Below, one piece after another: positions 37,045 through 50,400 of a stretch of DNA of 64,000 nt. A model generated the notes under the pieces. The model ran no database searches. It was given only the letters and a program-made list of their open reading frames with translations, and was not told where the DNA came from. The DNA lies in NCBI GenBank assembly GCA_024220505.1, contig JAKZZE010000001.1, positions 248,001 through 312,000 on the forward strand. Reading direction: 5' to 3'. The position numbers were made by a program, and so were the translations under genes. Origin of the DNA: Rhizopus arrhizus (Eukaryota; Mucoromycota; Mucoromycetes; Mucorales; Rhizopodaceae). Each line of letters starts with the position of its first letter. Within the stretch, counting starts at the first letter, position 1.

Positions 37045-37966
37045 TGCTGATTCATTTAATGAAGAAAGAAAGACCAACAAAAGGAAAGGTTTATTTTTAT
37101 ATGATATAAGGGGTCCAGGAGAAATCACAACTCCGACTCGGGAGAACACGGAAAGTAGACCTTGGCTTCTTCGGGACTTGGTTTGGTTCACTTCAATTAC
37201 TGTGCCGCTCATCATATTTGAGTCCAAAGATAGATGAACCATTGTATAGTGGATCTTATTACGCTTGTATTTCGCTTGAGTGCATATATTCGGCCATAAA
37301 TTCAACAGAGATACATCCCTTATAATTACCCCTTGCATCAGTATTTTTACAACTTTTTTTTCCCATAGTTCGATATCCGGTGAAATGGCTTAACAAACAG
37401 GTATCTATCACTGCAACAAAGAAAAACAAATACCACACTTTGAAGGCTGATGTAATTGACATGTCTTTTATTAGTACTTGGTGCAATCTAAATTTTGTAA
37501 TGATGTCAACCTTTCATCCTAATTAATATAATCACTTTGAAATTTAAAAGATCACCACTGACTATAACGACAAATAGTGAATGCAGCAATTGCTTTAAAA
37601 CATTAAAAGTATTGGGCCCCTCAATGGACATTGATTCACTATAAGTGATGTCATGAATTTGAATGCAAGAAATTCTGTAAATTGAAGAATGATATTTACA
37701 CAAAAGATGGCAAGATCAATTAGTAAGTGTAGGATATGTTGCACCAACTAATACATCAGAATGCGACAGCAAGCACTGTGAGATGACTGATATAATTATC
37801 ATTATAAATTAATTTTCTCATAATATATGATAAAGCCATTACGACTCTACAGATATTCCTTTTTTACAACTTTTCATATATTATGGTATTTTGCTGAAAA
37901 ATGTGCTTTGTCCAACAATATTAATTAGGCTTTTTTCCATTCAAATCGATAACCACACTGCTTTAT
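37045..37966. other. Intergenic region with coding-like debris
   Basis: Minus-strand frames at 37259-37486 (VWYLFFFVAVIDTC) and 37506-37703 look protein-like but are short, unlinked and not recognised. They could be remnants of a transposase. Confidence 0.3.
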
Positions 37967-39192
37967 TCATACACAAATGTTTTTTCTTACTCGTTCACGA
38001 AGCTCTTTACCAAATCCAATTGCATCTAAGTAATTGTCAACTGATCCATGCTTTTCTTTTAAGAAGCCCAATAACTCTCTCATGTACTTTATAAAAAAAT
38101 TATTTAGACTGCAAAAGGCATACGCTTGCTTTTTTTTTTTTTACCTGAGGTGGGGCTTGCACAAAGTCATCCGATAATCCAATTCTCCTGACTTCTTCCA
38201 ACATTTGTTGGTAAACAGGAGCTAACCCTTTTTGTGTTTTTGCATAGTCATTCACAATGATTTCTTCAGGTACACCAGCAATACTCAAAACCAAAGCAGA
38301 TATCATACCCGTTCTATCCTTTCCTTGTGTACAGTGAATCTCGATAGGAAAATTGTCTGGCTCTGTAAATACCATCAGGGCCTCTTTGATCTCTGGTTGA
38401 CAGTGAATCGTAAATTCCTTGACCATTTGACATACGCCCATCTTGGATAACACTTGCTTTCCAATAATATATCCTGCTTTTTGTCTTTGGCAAAATATCA
38501 TTAAAAAGATAATGTATCTATTTTATCTTGTTTAATTTACAGACGATATATGTTTATATCTTGCTTTCTTACATTTTTAATGGAAATGAACATGAAGCAA
38601 ATATACAGGATCTTTGAAATCTCTTTCCAGCGATATCTACCCTGTACTTTCTGCGCAAAGTTTCTTTTTTCACTGTTTCTATCTCTATTTCATTATGAAC
38701 AAACTCTGAATCTTTCTTTAACAGTGTAACAGGATCCAACTACATTTCATTTATAAATAATGCCAATTTCTCTTTGTATCTATTTACCTGATCAATTAAT
38801 ACTGTGGGAAATATTTTATCGATAGGTAAACCTTCTTTCCCTTCCATTCTGTCATTTGATTAAGTTCTTTTTTAAGGCGTATATCTTTATTTTTATTTTA
38901 CCCAGTGCGCAAGTCCAAAATGGTTCTAATCTTGTGTACCTTTATGAACTCGTTTACTTCTTCCTCATTCATATTATCCAAAGTAGCTGATCGAAATATA
39001 AGTCCCTCCTTGATATATCTAAATACATTTACAAATATTTTTCAGTTCCGTAACTTTTTTTTTTTTTTTTTTTTTTTTTTTATATATATACTTTTTATTC
39101 TCGGCATTCTCTGCAGTAGAAACACCTAGATCTCGAAAATTCAAAATACCAAAATCTTCTTCCTTGTTGTAGTATGCTCCTGAAATGGTCAT
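37967..39192 (-). CDS. Tyrosine-phosphatase-family protein (Y_phosphatase3 type, NFRDLG/HCTQGKDR)
   Basis: Cys-based phosphatase. Six minus-strand exons: 39192-39092, 39018-38902, 38848-38788, 38739-38573, 38517-38145, 38086-37967; 312 aa, frame-consistent. The N-terminal NFRDLG and IRTILDLRTG motifs are the hallmarks of the Y_phosphatase3 group. The catalytic P-loop is HCTQGKDRTG (CX5R complete), followed by VLSIAGVPEEIIVNDYA. The C-terminal EKHGSVDNYLDAIGF helix matches the family end. Substrate unknown; relatives act on phosphotyrosine or phosphoinositides. The first intron carries a 27 T run on the plus strand (39055-39081). A Tc1/mariner transposon is inserted about 263 bp upstream of the start codon. 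Confidence 0.85.
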
Positions 39193-39456
39193 TGTTATTA
39201 AAGTAAAGAAGAAGAAAAGCGAGGGTGACTCATTAACTTTAACACTAAAAACCAGTTACCCAAAAAAGTTCGTGTAGCATTATTCCAAAAAAAAAAAATT
39301 ACATCAAACAAGCAAAGTAAGTATATAGATATTTGTTATTATTGATATAAGCCTAATTTAGTGATGCTCTGTTTGAGATAATGCGAATTAGCTCTAACAT
39401 GCAACCAAATACAATTAAATTTTTAATTGATCACTTTTTGGCTTAGAAAATGTATA

Positions 39457-39618
39457 TTGTATTTTTCAGCAATTAAGAGACAGTCTCAGAGAAAATAAGA
39501 GAAAATTATTGGATAAAATAAGAGAAAATTTTAGATCAATTAAGAGAAAACTGACCAATAAATAAGAGAAAAACTCAGGAAAAATTAAGAGAAAAAAAAA
39601 GGGCAATTAGTAGAAAGC
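39457..39618 (+). repeat. Left TIR with six phased TAAGAGA motifs
   Basis: TAAGAGA begins at 39474, 39496, 39529, 39541, 39563 and 39586. The spacings are 22, 33, 12, 22 and 23 bp, all near multiples of the DNA helical repeat. Probably transposase-binding sites. The right copy (41048-41209) mirrors it. Confidence 0.85.
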
Positions 39619-39644
39619 ACTTTTCTCACAATTATTAACAAAAA

Positions 39645-41027
39645 ATGGATATTGACTATGATATGAACGAGATCTCTCTACACGACGAAGATATTGAAGC
39701 TGTACCCGAGATTATTGTCAGTGTAATGTCGATGATGAGAAAGAAATGGGAGTATAACATCACTGCATCAGCCATGGAGTTAGATGAAGATGCGACGATG
39801 GAGCTGAAGAAAGAGCACGAGGACGATGAGGCCAGTAATAGCTCGGACGAGGAGGAAAAGGAAGCTGATGTGCAGCGTAGTGAGAGTGATTTGAATGAAG
39901 AGAAGCCTCTCAGAGATCTGACTGAAAAAAAAGACGATGCTAGCAATGCTAGACGTGTATACACTCAGCAGGATATTAACAAGCTTATTGCTCTGTTAGT
40001 TGAACAGGTACCTATAAAGGATGCAGCTTTAAGGACAGGAATAAATGAAAAATCAGCCTACCGTTTCAAATCGCAGTGGCAGAAAACTGGGGAGGTACCT
40101 CAACAGAAGAAAAGAGGACGCAGAATGGGAACTGTCTCTGAGCTTACTGAGAAGCACTCAAAGTTTATTATCGACCTTGTTGATGAGCATTCAACTACAA
40201 CTGTAGCTGGAATACACGAGTTGTTGCTCATAGAGTTTCCAAGTCTCTCTGTAAGCCCATCTGCAGTATATAGACATCTTAGGACCAGCTGTGCACTATC
40301 TATGAAGAAGTTGGAGAAGATTTCAGTTGCTAGAAATTCAGAAGAAACTTTGAAGAAGAGAAAGGAGACCATCCTTCAATGGCTAGCTGATAAAGAAATG
40401 GACTTTGAGAACAACTGCGTATTTTTGGATGAAGCAGGATTCAATCTACACATGACACGCACTCGTGGCTGGTCTAAGAAGGGAGCACCTGCTAAGACAA
40501 CTGTCCCTGCTTCAAAAGGCACTACAATAACCATCCTTGGTGCCATCTCAAGTGCCGGCATTATTGACATTTCTTTGAGAAAGCCAATAATGGTTTCGGG
40601 AGCTAAGAAGAGAAGAATAGATGGTAAAGTTGTTACAACAACAGCCAAAGTTGGAACAAGGGCTGAGCATTATCTAAATTACTTGAGTAATGTGATGGAT
40701 GTTCTTGACCGAAACAACATGAAGGGCTTTTATTTGGTAATGGACAATGCTCCCATACATAAGCCAGCTACAGTAAGAAATCTGATAGAAAGCAGAGGCT
40801 ATAAGTGTGTATATCTTCCACCATACTCACCATTCCTAAACCCAATTGAGCTATTCTAGTCGAAGGTGAAGTATGGTGTCAAAAGAAAGCCTTTTGAAAC
40901 TGGTGAGACACTCACACCCAGAATCATGGATGCCTGCTCCAAGGTAACCAAGAAAGACTGCCAAGGCTGGATCCACCATTCCCTCGGATTCTTTGAAAAG
41001 TGCTTAGCACTGGAGAAAAACTTATAA
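39645..41027 (+). pseudogene. Tc1/mariner transposase with one premature TAG
   Basis: DDE transposase of the IS630/Tc1/mariner superfamily, which would cut and paste its own element. The frame is open from ATG 39645 for 404 codons, stops at TAG 40857-40859, and then stays open in the same frame for 55 more codons to TAA 41025-41027 (intact length would be 460 aa). Acidic N-terminal extension (about 1-100), helix-turn-helix region (YTQQDINKLIALLVEQ..IKDAALRTGINEKSAYRF), GRR linker, then catalytic FLDEAGFN, VMDNAPIHK and YLPPYSPFLNPIE. The stop falls three codons after the catalytic Glu where family members have Trp (TGG to TAG). With intact TIRs it could still be mobilised in trans. Confidence 0.9.
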
Positions 41028-41211
41028 TGAGATTAAAGCATAAATAAGCTTTCTACTAATTGCCCTTTTTTTTTCTCTTAATTTTTCCTGAGTTTTTCTC
41101 TTATTTATTGGTCAGTTTTCTCTTAATTGATCTAAAATTTTCTCTTATTTTATCCAATAATTTTCTCTTATTTTCTCTGAGACTGTCTCTTAATTGCTGA
41201 AAAATACAATA

Positions 41212-41481
41212 AATTCATTGGAAAAACCAATAGTATGTATTGGCTCATTTCTCTCAGTAGTTCGTACCGAGAAACGATTATATCCGTAGTGTATATTACG
41301 CTTATTTGTACATATATTTTATATTGACAGATTGAAGGTTTATTTACTTTTGCCTTTTTACTACATTTTTAGTTCTACCACTTTGCCATTATCTTTAATT
41401 TCCCTTGTGACTGCTTATTTAATCGCTTTTTGATGCTATTTTTTATTTTTTTTTTTTTTTTTTTCTGAAAACTGAAGCTTC
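41212..41481. promoter_or_regulatory. Proximal upstream region of the DNA-PKcs gene
   Basis: 270 bp between the transposon and the DNA-PKcs start. Ends in a pyrimidine-rich tract with about 19 T at 41446-41464 just before the ATG. Confidence 0.45.
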
Positions 41482-44400
41482 ATGTCACATTTAAGACGAA
41501 TCGAAGAGCTAATCGACAGCTTTCATGAAAGTACACTAGAAAATGGACCAAGTGCAAAAAATATGGGGGACACAAAGGAAATTGCAGTTGAGCTAGGAAG
41601 TGAAATAATGAACTATGTTGCTTCTAAAGATATAGGTTCGAGCGCGTAGCTTATTGAGTTGTTTTTATATAAACATATTTTATATAATAGATTATGTCTG
41701 TTCATTACTGTTTAATTCCGAGAAAGGAATCATTCGTTTTCTTCGAAGTTTTGCTGTTTCAAGAGACTACAATATCATGTCAGCTCAAGCCAGTATACTG
41801 GGGTTTCTGGCAACTTTTATAAAAAAAGCAAAATCGTCCTTACAAATTTATGCAATAGATTTGGAAGTAAGTTTTCAAAAGTACGTTGCTATGTGGTGAT
41901 CTAAAATGTATGCTAGGCTTGCTGTATTCAAGTAGCAACCATTGGAAGTGCAAGGGCTCGTATCGCAGCCATCGATGTCCTAATTGCAATGCTTGATACA
42001 CGTGTGAGCCAATTGGATGTCTCTGTAATGAAAATTTCAGATCTTTACAGGCGTTTTTCAGACATGTATACCTTACCGCCTACGAGAATATCTGCCTCTG
42101 TCAAAGCCAAAGTCATTGAACTATTGGGTACCATTGCCAGATTCTATCCGAATGCATTAAAGGAGCATGATCCATATAGTCTAAAAAGATGGTGCCTTGA
42201 TTCGCTGGAGCACATCTTGGCCAACAAAACCAACGAAAATGCGTTTATACCTGGCGCCATTAACTGTCTAAACTCAATTTTATTCTTCAAAGCATGTAAT
42301 CTTATCGAACCTGAGTCTACTGATAGTGATAGATTGTTCAATATTCTATTGAAATTAATTTACCTACCATCTGATGCCAGCAGATATTCAGATACAATCG
42401 CTGCCTTAGAATTATTTGCTACACATACATATCTTTTCAAAAACTTAATCTTGCCCAATTGTGAGAAGCTCTATAGGGATTTACAAACATGCTCTACACA
42501 TCAGAATAGACTGTTGTTCAAGTATGGCACCTTTGCTTATGACAAATTCTTGATTACTGTAAGCCTTTTTTCTTTCTTTCCTCTTGTAAGTTTTTTATTT
42601 AACATATTATCTTAGTTGGCTGATATTCTTTGTAAAAATATCGATGGTCTTCGCGAAAAAGCATTGTTTCTGGTAATAAGAGTACAATTACAAAGAAAAA
42701 CTTTTTTTTTGATGATTTATTTGCAGTTTTTTGTGGACAATTTTATGGAAGCACTTGAACTGGGTGACGACTTGGAGCATTTCTATAAAACTTCAACTGC
42801 AATCCGTGGCATCGGCTACTTTTCTAAAGCTTGTGCTCTTATAATGAGTAAAGATGAAATGGACAAACTCTGTAAAGAATTAGTAAAAAAAAGCAGCTGG
42901 TTTTATTCCGAGTATAATATCTTGTTTACAAGTTATCTCTTTCATGCTAACTTTCTTTTCTAGTATGAATTCAGATCAATATGAATATTTGCGTCATTTA
43001 CCTTCATTTCTGCGTGCTTACTCTTCGTTTGCTGGACAGCTCGATTATGTATCGGTAGAACTTATGAGTTCACTTTACCATATGTGTGATATATTTATTT
43101 TGAACTTTGTCAGAATGAGCGGGTATCATAGAGCTCAAGGCATGATTGCAATCACAAATCTACTCGAAATGTTGTATCAGAAAGGCGAAAGTGTACTTCG
43201 TAAATTTCTAAATAACTTCTGTAAGTCTCTCCCTTGTATTTTTCAATAATCAAAGAAAAAACTTATCATTTTTTTAGTTGCAAAAGCACTGCTATATACT
43301 TGTACTGATATTGAGGTGCTTGGAAAAGGCATTAGGCATGCATATTCTGATTTACTATATTTTTGGGAAACTCTATTAACAAAGAGGCAAGATTATAAGC
43401 CTTTCTTGAGCATGGCCACTTCACAGCCGGAAGATAATACAGAAGATCAAACAGAATACAATTTGGGAAACGAAGATAACTTGTCAATGGATAATAGTAG
43501 CGAAATTAACCATACCCACTCTTCAACACTTTTACAAATCTTGTATGATACATTCATGTCTTCTGTCATTCAAATGGTGGGCATGTTCAATTTGAAGCTG
43601 AAAAATTCCGACGGAGAGGAAGGTTCTGAAGAAGATGAAACAAGCTTGAAAATTGTTACAAGTACCTTATATCCTGTGAATCAAAAAGATTTTGTGCTGT
43701 TTCAAAATTTTGTAGAATTTTGGTGTATGCTTATGAAAAAGCTTGAAAATGAAAGATTGTCGGACTGGACCTATATCTTGGGCACTTTGCTTATTGATCA
43801 AAGCGTGAGACACCCCTTGGTTAGTGGGTTCTACAAAATGATTTCAGAGATTCTAATTAGTGCTGAAAAAAGACATATGTTTGATGTGTGTAAAAATTAT
43901 TATGCTGAACAAAACTTGATGTTTGAAAGCGGGAAGCAAATTAAGGTAAATCAAAAAAGGAAACTTATTGTTAGACTAAGTTTCTTTCGTAGCCTGACAA
44001 TTACGCTTCATACATGATGTTTCGTGAATTTGTAAAAGAAGTGTGGCACAAATTGCAGCAATTTACAGATGACTTGCTAGCTTCTTGTTTACGATTAGTT
44101 TTGGCTTACCCTACTGCGTTTTTTGATAGCTCAGAACTCATAGCCCCACTGGAAAAGGCTCTTCACCTTGGTATCACTTTCAACTCTTTAGCTGTTATCG
44201 CTATGAATATTTTAGACAAGTTTCTTGATCCCAATTCAGAACACAAAATCGATGATAATTTCTTGAGTCGTATTTTACCTTGTATAAATGAATACCTCCT
44301 GATTGGCGTCATCTCTTCAAACGAAAATGAAAGTGACTCTGGTTTAAGTAATTTGAAGAAAAAGCCTTATAAATTACCCACTGCAGCACAACGTAGACTG

Positions 44401-47400
44401 GAGGCAGTGCATAAAAGCCCTACAGAATCTGAGTTAGGGGTTACTGCCAGCGAATACTCTTCACTTCAAGAGCTTCAATTGAGAATGATGCGCTTTTTGG
44501 GCCGTTTGGGCGGTAAAAATAAACAATTATTGATGAAGCAAGAAGGCTCTGAACAAAATGATGATATGCTCGCTTGGGACCCAGAGAAACGACTCAAAAT
44601 TTATTTGCCTTTTCAAAATACAAAAGTAGACATTTATCTAGGTATGTCTAAAATAAATCAATGGGAAAAATGAATAGCTAATAATTCAACATTCTAGACG
44701 AGTTCCTTCCAAGGATTTGTGAATTAGCAGAGTCTTCGCCTGATAGACAAGTCAAAGTGGCTGCATGTGAATTACTTCACAGCCTTATTATCTTTATGAT
44801 TGGAAGTAGCGCACTACAAGTCAAGGATACCAAAGAATCAAGGGAATCCAATTATCATAAATTTTATCTTCGTCTATTTCCCATTATGCTACGCCTTGCA
44901 ATTGACCCTGATCAAGTAGCTAGAGATATGTATCGACTTCTTAACTCCCAAGTCATTCACTGGTTTACCAATAATGCTCATTATGAGAATCCAGAAACAA
45001 CAGCATTATTGCAAGCCTGCTTGAAAGCTGCCTGTAACTCAGACGCAAGCTTGCGCGATTATGGTGCAGAATGTATTCAGGAGTTTGTCAAGTGGTCCAT
45101 CAAACAAACCTCAAGATCCACAGATGGTGCGCAGAATATTAAATCGCTATTAAAACGATTGTACAACTTGATGTCTCACCCAAGCGCAATTCAAAGATTT
45201 GGAGCAGCTCTAGTATTCAATCGCATTTATCGTTTATTTAGAGAGGAAGCCACCTTGGTCAATGAATACACTATTGAACTTTTAGGACAGCTTTTACTCA
45301 GTTTAAAATTAGCCCACTCAGATCATCCTTCAATAGGTACTAAAGATCAAGCGGTTGAGGCTATTTCACATATAAAACGTATTATACGTAAAAAGATATC
45401 GTTGTTTTTGGAGACGAGTCCTATTCGAAGACCATTCATAGGATCAGGTGAAATGAAAGATTTACCTTCTGTAGTTTTGTGGACTTTTTGTGAAAGCGCA
45501 AAACCTCAGCGTACCTATGCCAAAACATGTATCAATTTTTTTACAGAATTCGTTACTATGCTTCCAGGTTTATTAAAAAATGAATACCAATCAATATGGA
45601 CTCTAAATGTATATAAACATTAGGCATAAAGAGTAGAAAGCAATGGCTGACCAACAACATGGACAAGGACCATTCCTTCTTGACAGATATATTTGAAACA
45701 GACCGCTTAAAGCCGCCTTCAGTTTTGAATTCTAAAGTAAAAATGATGACCTCCTATACAAGTTGGATAAGCCAAATGCAAGTTACAATTGACGGATATA
45801 TTTGGCTGATTGAACGAGACATTATAGACTATATGGACTTGTTAACACAACCATCATCTATGCTTCTAGATGCACTATCCTATTATATTCGTAATACACC
45901 CCAAGATGCTTTAGAGGAAGAGCTTGAAGAGAGTTTAATTGAGAAATCCAGAATTCATTCTCTTTACTGTCATATCTCTGTAAGAATAGTCTATTTTTTT
46001 GACTTGCTTTTTAGATCAACAGAAAAAGGTTTTGATTGCTACCGATATATCAATAACAATACTTCTGATGTCTTACTTCACCCCAAGTTTACAAATTTGG
46101 TCGCAAATATGCTAGTTTTGCCAAAGAAAATGTCTGAAAAAATCGAAGCTAATCATGATTATGCGATTACAAATTCTAGTATTAGTGAGGTTTTCGCCAT
46201 TGCAAAGCATTTTATCCTTACAGCAAAAGAAAATGCAGCATTAGCCTTAGTGGATAAAATCGTAGAGTCAACAGCACAAATGATTTTGAGTAAAGGAATA
46301 AGTCTTGTCACGAATATGAAACCTAATCAAGGTAAAAAAAAAAATACAAAATAATAGGTAATATGTTTTTATCTTCTTTCTCATTCTTCTTAAAAGGTCA
46401 ACTATCGCCAGTTGATATGGCTGAAACCACCAATGCTATAAAATTCATGCAGTCAATCAACTTTCTTGATTTAATATGCCAAAAAGCACATCAAATAGAC
46501 GAAAAGCATCCAGAAACTGTAAACAATTATTGTGAAACACTGTTTGATCAATTTCTAGAGCTTTGTAATACAACCTCGGAGCCACTTTGGATAAAATTGT
46601 TTGGTGAAATGGTCAACATAGCACTGAATCAACCTGGCATTGCAGCTAAAGAGGCGCTTAACCTTTTGGTAATGATTAAATAATTTTAAAAAGTACAAAC
46701 AATTAAAAATAACGATCATTGTTATATAGGGATTTTCAGGTACTCGACAAGGTTTATCTGATGTAGAAAAGTTGAGCATTCTCCAAAAATACGGTGTCTA
46801 TGTAAGCTTTTTTTATTACTTAATTAGCTTGATCATATTAACTTTACATAGATATTTGATTGTATTGCATACAATTTTCCTGCTTTTGCTACAGTGTTTA
46901 TCTCAAATATATCTCAATCTCTTGTGGCAGACTACCTTTTGATTATCTTAGGATACTTCAAAGAAAATAGAATAAGTCACAGAAAGGCCGTTGCTAGCAT
47001 AACAGATTATGTAAGTATATATTTGTATTTGCTAAAAGCATGTATTTTTCTGATACAAGTTTTTTGTTGTACAGTTTATTGAATATCCTTTACTTTTAAA
47101 TGAAATGTATGTGATATAGACAGCATGCTTCTTATATAAAATATTTTTATAGGGTTTCCAAATGGAAGACACAGGAGCAAATGCTTAATCTTATTGAATG
47201 TTTGCAACTTTTGTTTGGCGCTGATCCAGGCATAATATCACGATCAAGAGGAAAGCCTATAGTCAAACTTCTTTATGAAGCATTCCTACAATTCCTAGAT
47301 AAAGCTAATTCACATAGCGTCATTAGCGCTTCCCTCGATCTAATTCCTGTATACATTACTATGGAAGAGTCGTTTCTAGACCAGGTAAGTAACTAATTTT

Positions 47401-50400
47401 TAAATCAACTAAATAATGCTAACAGAGAAACAATTACAGATGTCTAAGCGTTTATTCAACTCTGTCATTAGCCAATTTCCAGCCAAATCTGCTGATATCC
47501 CAAAAGGATCCAATTTGTATGCTTCTGGACTCCTTTAAATATTACATTCTTACATGGTTTATAGGTACAACAATTATATTGCTATTTTAGATAAGCTTTT
47601 GAACATAATGGCAACTTTCAAATCAGTCCTCATCTTTAAGCTTTTAAAAGGTGTATTTGTACAAGAAGAGAATCATATTTATGAACAGGTTATTCGTGAA
47701 TCTATAGCAAAATTTGCTGAAAACCTTGGACTTTCCAGTTTTTTAGAAGTTACACAATCTTGCTTTGAGTAAGTAGAATGAATCTCATGATCTACATTTG
47801 CATCAATATTAATTATGTTTTTGAATGACAGTCAATACAAGGATAGTAGTATTATGATTACTCACAGGCAAAATCTTATAAAGCTTATTATCTTCATGCT
47901 GCCTTTGGTCGACATCAAACATGTTTCAGCCTTTTATGAGAAAAACATTACATTCATCATGGATGCCATTATGAGGCCTCCACTTCAACGTGGATATGCT
48001 GAACAGCTTATTGTTGATTTGAAGGAACGAGCTTCATGCTTCAAATTGATGCAGATATCCTTTTTACTATGAACTATTAATCTTTTTTTCTTATCGATAG
48101 CTTCTATTTTATATAATTTCCTTAACCTTCTTTTACGCCCTCTATGAAACGCTTCCATCAGAAATGGTAAGTGGACCGACCAGTCTTATCAGTATAGTTT
48201 TAGAAAAACAAAAGGGTAAAGAGATACAAGGAAAGATGATGACTACAGAGCTGCTGAAGAAAGCTCGAGCTACTCGTGGGGAAAGAAGTGCATTAGAGCA
48301 AGACGAAGTATACCATGCAAGACTAGAATACAATCAAGCAGCTTACAATGTGGCTGCTGCCATTATACTACGCACCCAAAAAGCACCAAAAAAATCAGAG
48401 GCTTTCTTTGACGGTTTCCTTTTTAGAGAAGATCCAGGTTGTTGTATTTGGAAAAACATATTTGATGAGAAAAAGAAGGTCTTTTTAGAGCTTGAGCTTG
48501 AACAAGCTCCTGAAAAAATGAAATTAGAGGATATGAAGTCAAACTCTACCAGATACAAGGGTGAAAAGCCAAACAAAATGGTATCTGCTGCTTCTACAGC
48601 GATTAACGGAAGCAGGTAAGCTACTTATATAGAGTTTGTATTGAGATATTGAAACAAAACCTATTTTTTATCACAGCTTCATGCAACTTTCGCTATCAGA
48701 AGTAAGTGATACAGAAAATTCCAAACCTTCTTAAAAATATTTCTATCATAGACAATATTAGAAAGTAGCTTAAAAGGGAAAGCTGTAGAGACTACAAGTG
48801 AAACCAATGTTAATGTTGATGAAGACATTATTATGTCTGACATAACTATTCGGGATAATGAAGACATATTGTTTGAGATTGACGTATTTAACGAGAACTC
48901 ATGCATGCTCTCTTTGCGAGAAATAGTTCAAAAGTTACACACGGAGATCTCTCCTCCAGATGAGGAGAACAGTACAAAGATGCCTAACTGGATGCAAAGA
49001 TTTAGAAAGGCATTCATAGATACTGATACTCCTCTGGTTATACAGCTTTATATGGCCAAGGTTATAGTGAACTATCCAATAGCTTTTGAAAACTATGCTT
49101 GTTTCTGGATCGAGCATTTAATGAAGCTTGTGATTAGAGGTGAGGAATATGGAGAACCATTGAATTATTTTGTCCAAGACTTGTGTATCATTATTGTTGC
49201 TTGGAGCCGACATACAAAACTTCCCAAGACTAGTGAATCCAGGCATACTTTGTTCTTATTTTTGGTAAAATTATATAGGGATGCTAAAAAAAAAGAATAT
49301 GATGTATTTAATCTATCATTCAGAGTTATTTGATAAAGCATGTATACCATGAAACGACCCGTGTTGTTCGTGGTAATATTCACATTTTGAGAGGCATATT
49401 TAGAAATTGGAGTCAAGATATTGTTATGCCTACAGTAAGTTTGTCTGTATAAAAATTTGAAACTGATTGCTCATACATTTTGCTTTTTATTAGAGATATA
49501 TTTATAATGAGTTCAGTCATACAGGTGATAGTTTTGTAAGAAACATTGTTGGGCTGCAACTCACAAGCATTGCACTTGACAATAACATTAATCCATACTA
49601 TGATGGCCCTGAAATTGAGCTTGAGGGATTGACAGAATGGCAGTTTTATGATACAATGTCAGATAGTCTATTTAACAAGTCCAAAAAAGGCAAATATATT
49701 TCTGTTACTGCTGCTGAGGTATTTAATGATGATTTAATAATACATCATTACTGACCCTTGATATCAGCTCATGGGCTTTACGATGAAGTATATGAAAGAG
49801 AGCAACAATCCACTAAGGATAGATCTTGAGCGTTTGTTTAAAACAAAAGTAAGTATAATCTTTCTTTTTTAGAAAAAAAGCCATGCCATTCTCTAGTATT
49901 CTAATCTTTAGATATCGTCTAGTTTCAAAGAGCGAGTAAAATAAGAGGGCGTGAAGAAACGTTTATTGCTTGTATGAACGCTGTATGTAGGCATGATACA
50001 AGCCTCAGCCAGCCCCTGCTCCCAGTTGTGGTTTGCAATCTTTCACAGTTTACGGGCATCCAGAGAATCGAAGCTATCAATATTATCACAGCATGTTGGA
50101 ATAATGATCCTGCTTTATTGCACATCTTGAATAATTCTGGTCTTGCAGTTATGATAACGTACAGAGATACTAGTGCACAAATTGCAATTTTGAAGCTTTT
50201 GAACAAAATTTTTGATATTTTGTCTGATTATGATATTAGTCAAATGCTGAACTTGTTAGTAAAAGCATATCCAGACCATGAAAGTGTTGAATGCAAAGTA
50301 ACCTTGCACCTAAATATCTACTTTACACTATCATTTGCTCACACTCTTTTTTATATTTTTAGATATTGTATTATTCTTTTTTAAAGAAAGCTTTCAACCC

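Larger units (their letters stand above)
39457..41209 (+). mobile_element. Tc1/mariner transposon with 162 bp perfect-looking TIRs
   Basis: 1753 bp element flanked by the dinucleotide TA (39455-39456 and 41210-41211), consistent with Tc1/mariner target duplication. Terminal inverted repeats run 39457-39618 and 41048-41209 and look identical by eye, suggesting a recent insertion. The tips read TTGTATTTTTCAGCAATTAA. Each TIR contains six TAAGAGA motifs. The single transposase gene inside runs plus. The element lies between the divergent phosphatase and DNA-PKcs genes. Confidence 0.95.

Noticed and set aside
41635..41650. GGTTCGAG, resembling a tRNA B box
   Set aside because: No acceptor stem, A box or cloverleaf around it; it is at an intron donor of DNA-PKcs.
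47089..47100. ATATCCTTTA, a second U12-like donor, in DNA-PKcs exon 14
   Set aside because: No TTCCTTAAC-type branch site precedes the downstream acceptor, and reading it as coding (FIEYPLLLNEM) keeps frame with both neighbours.
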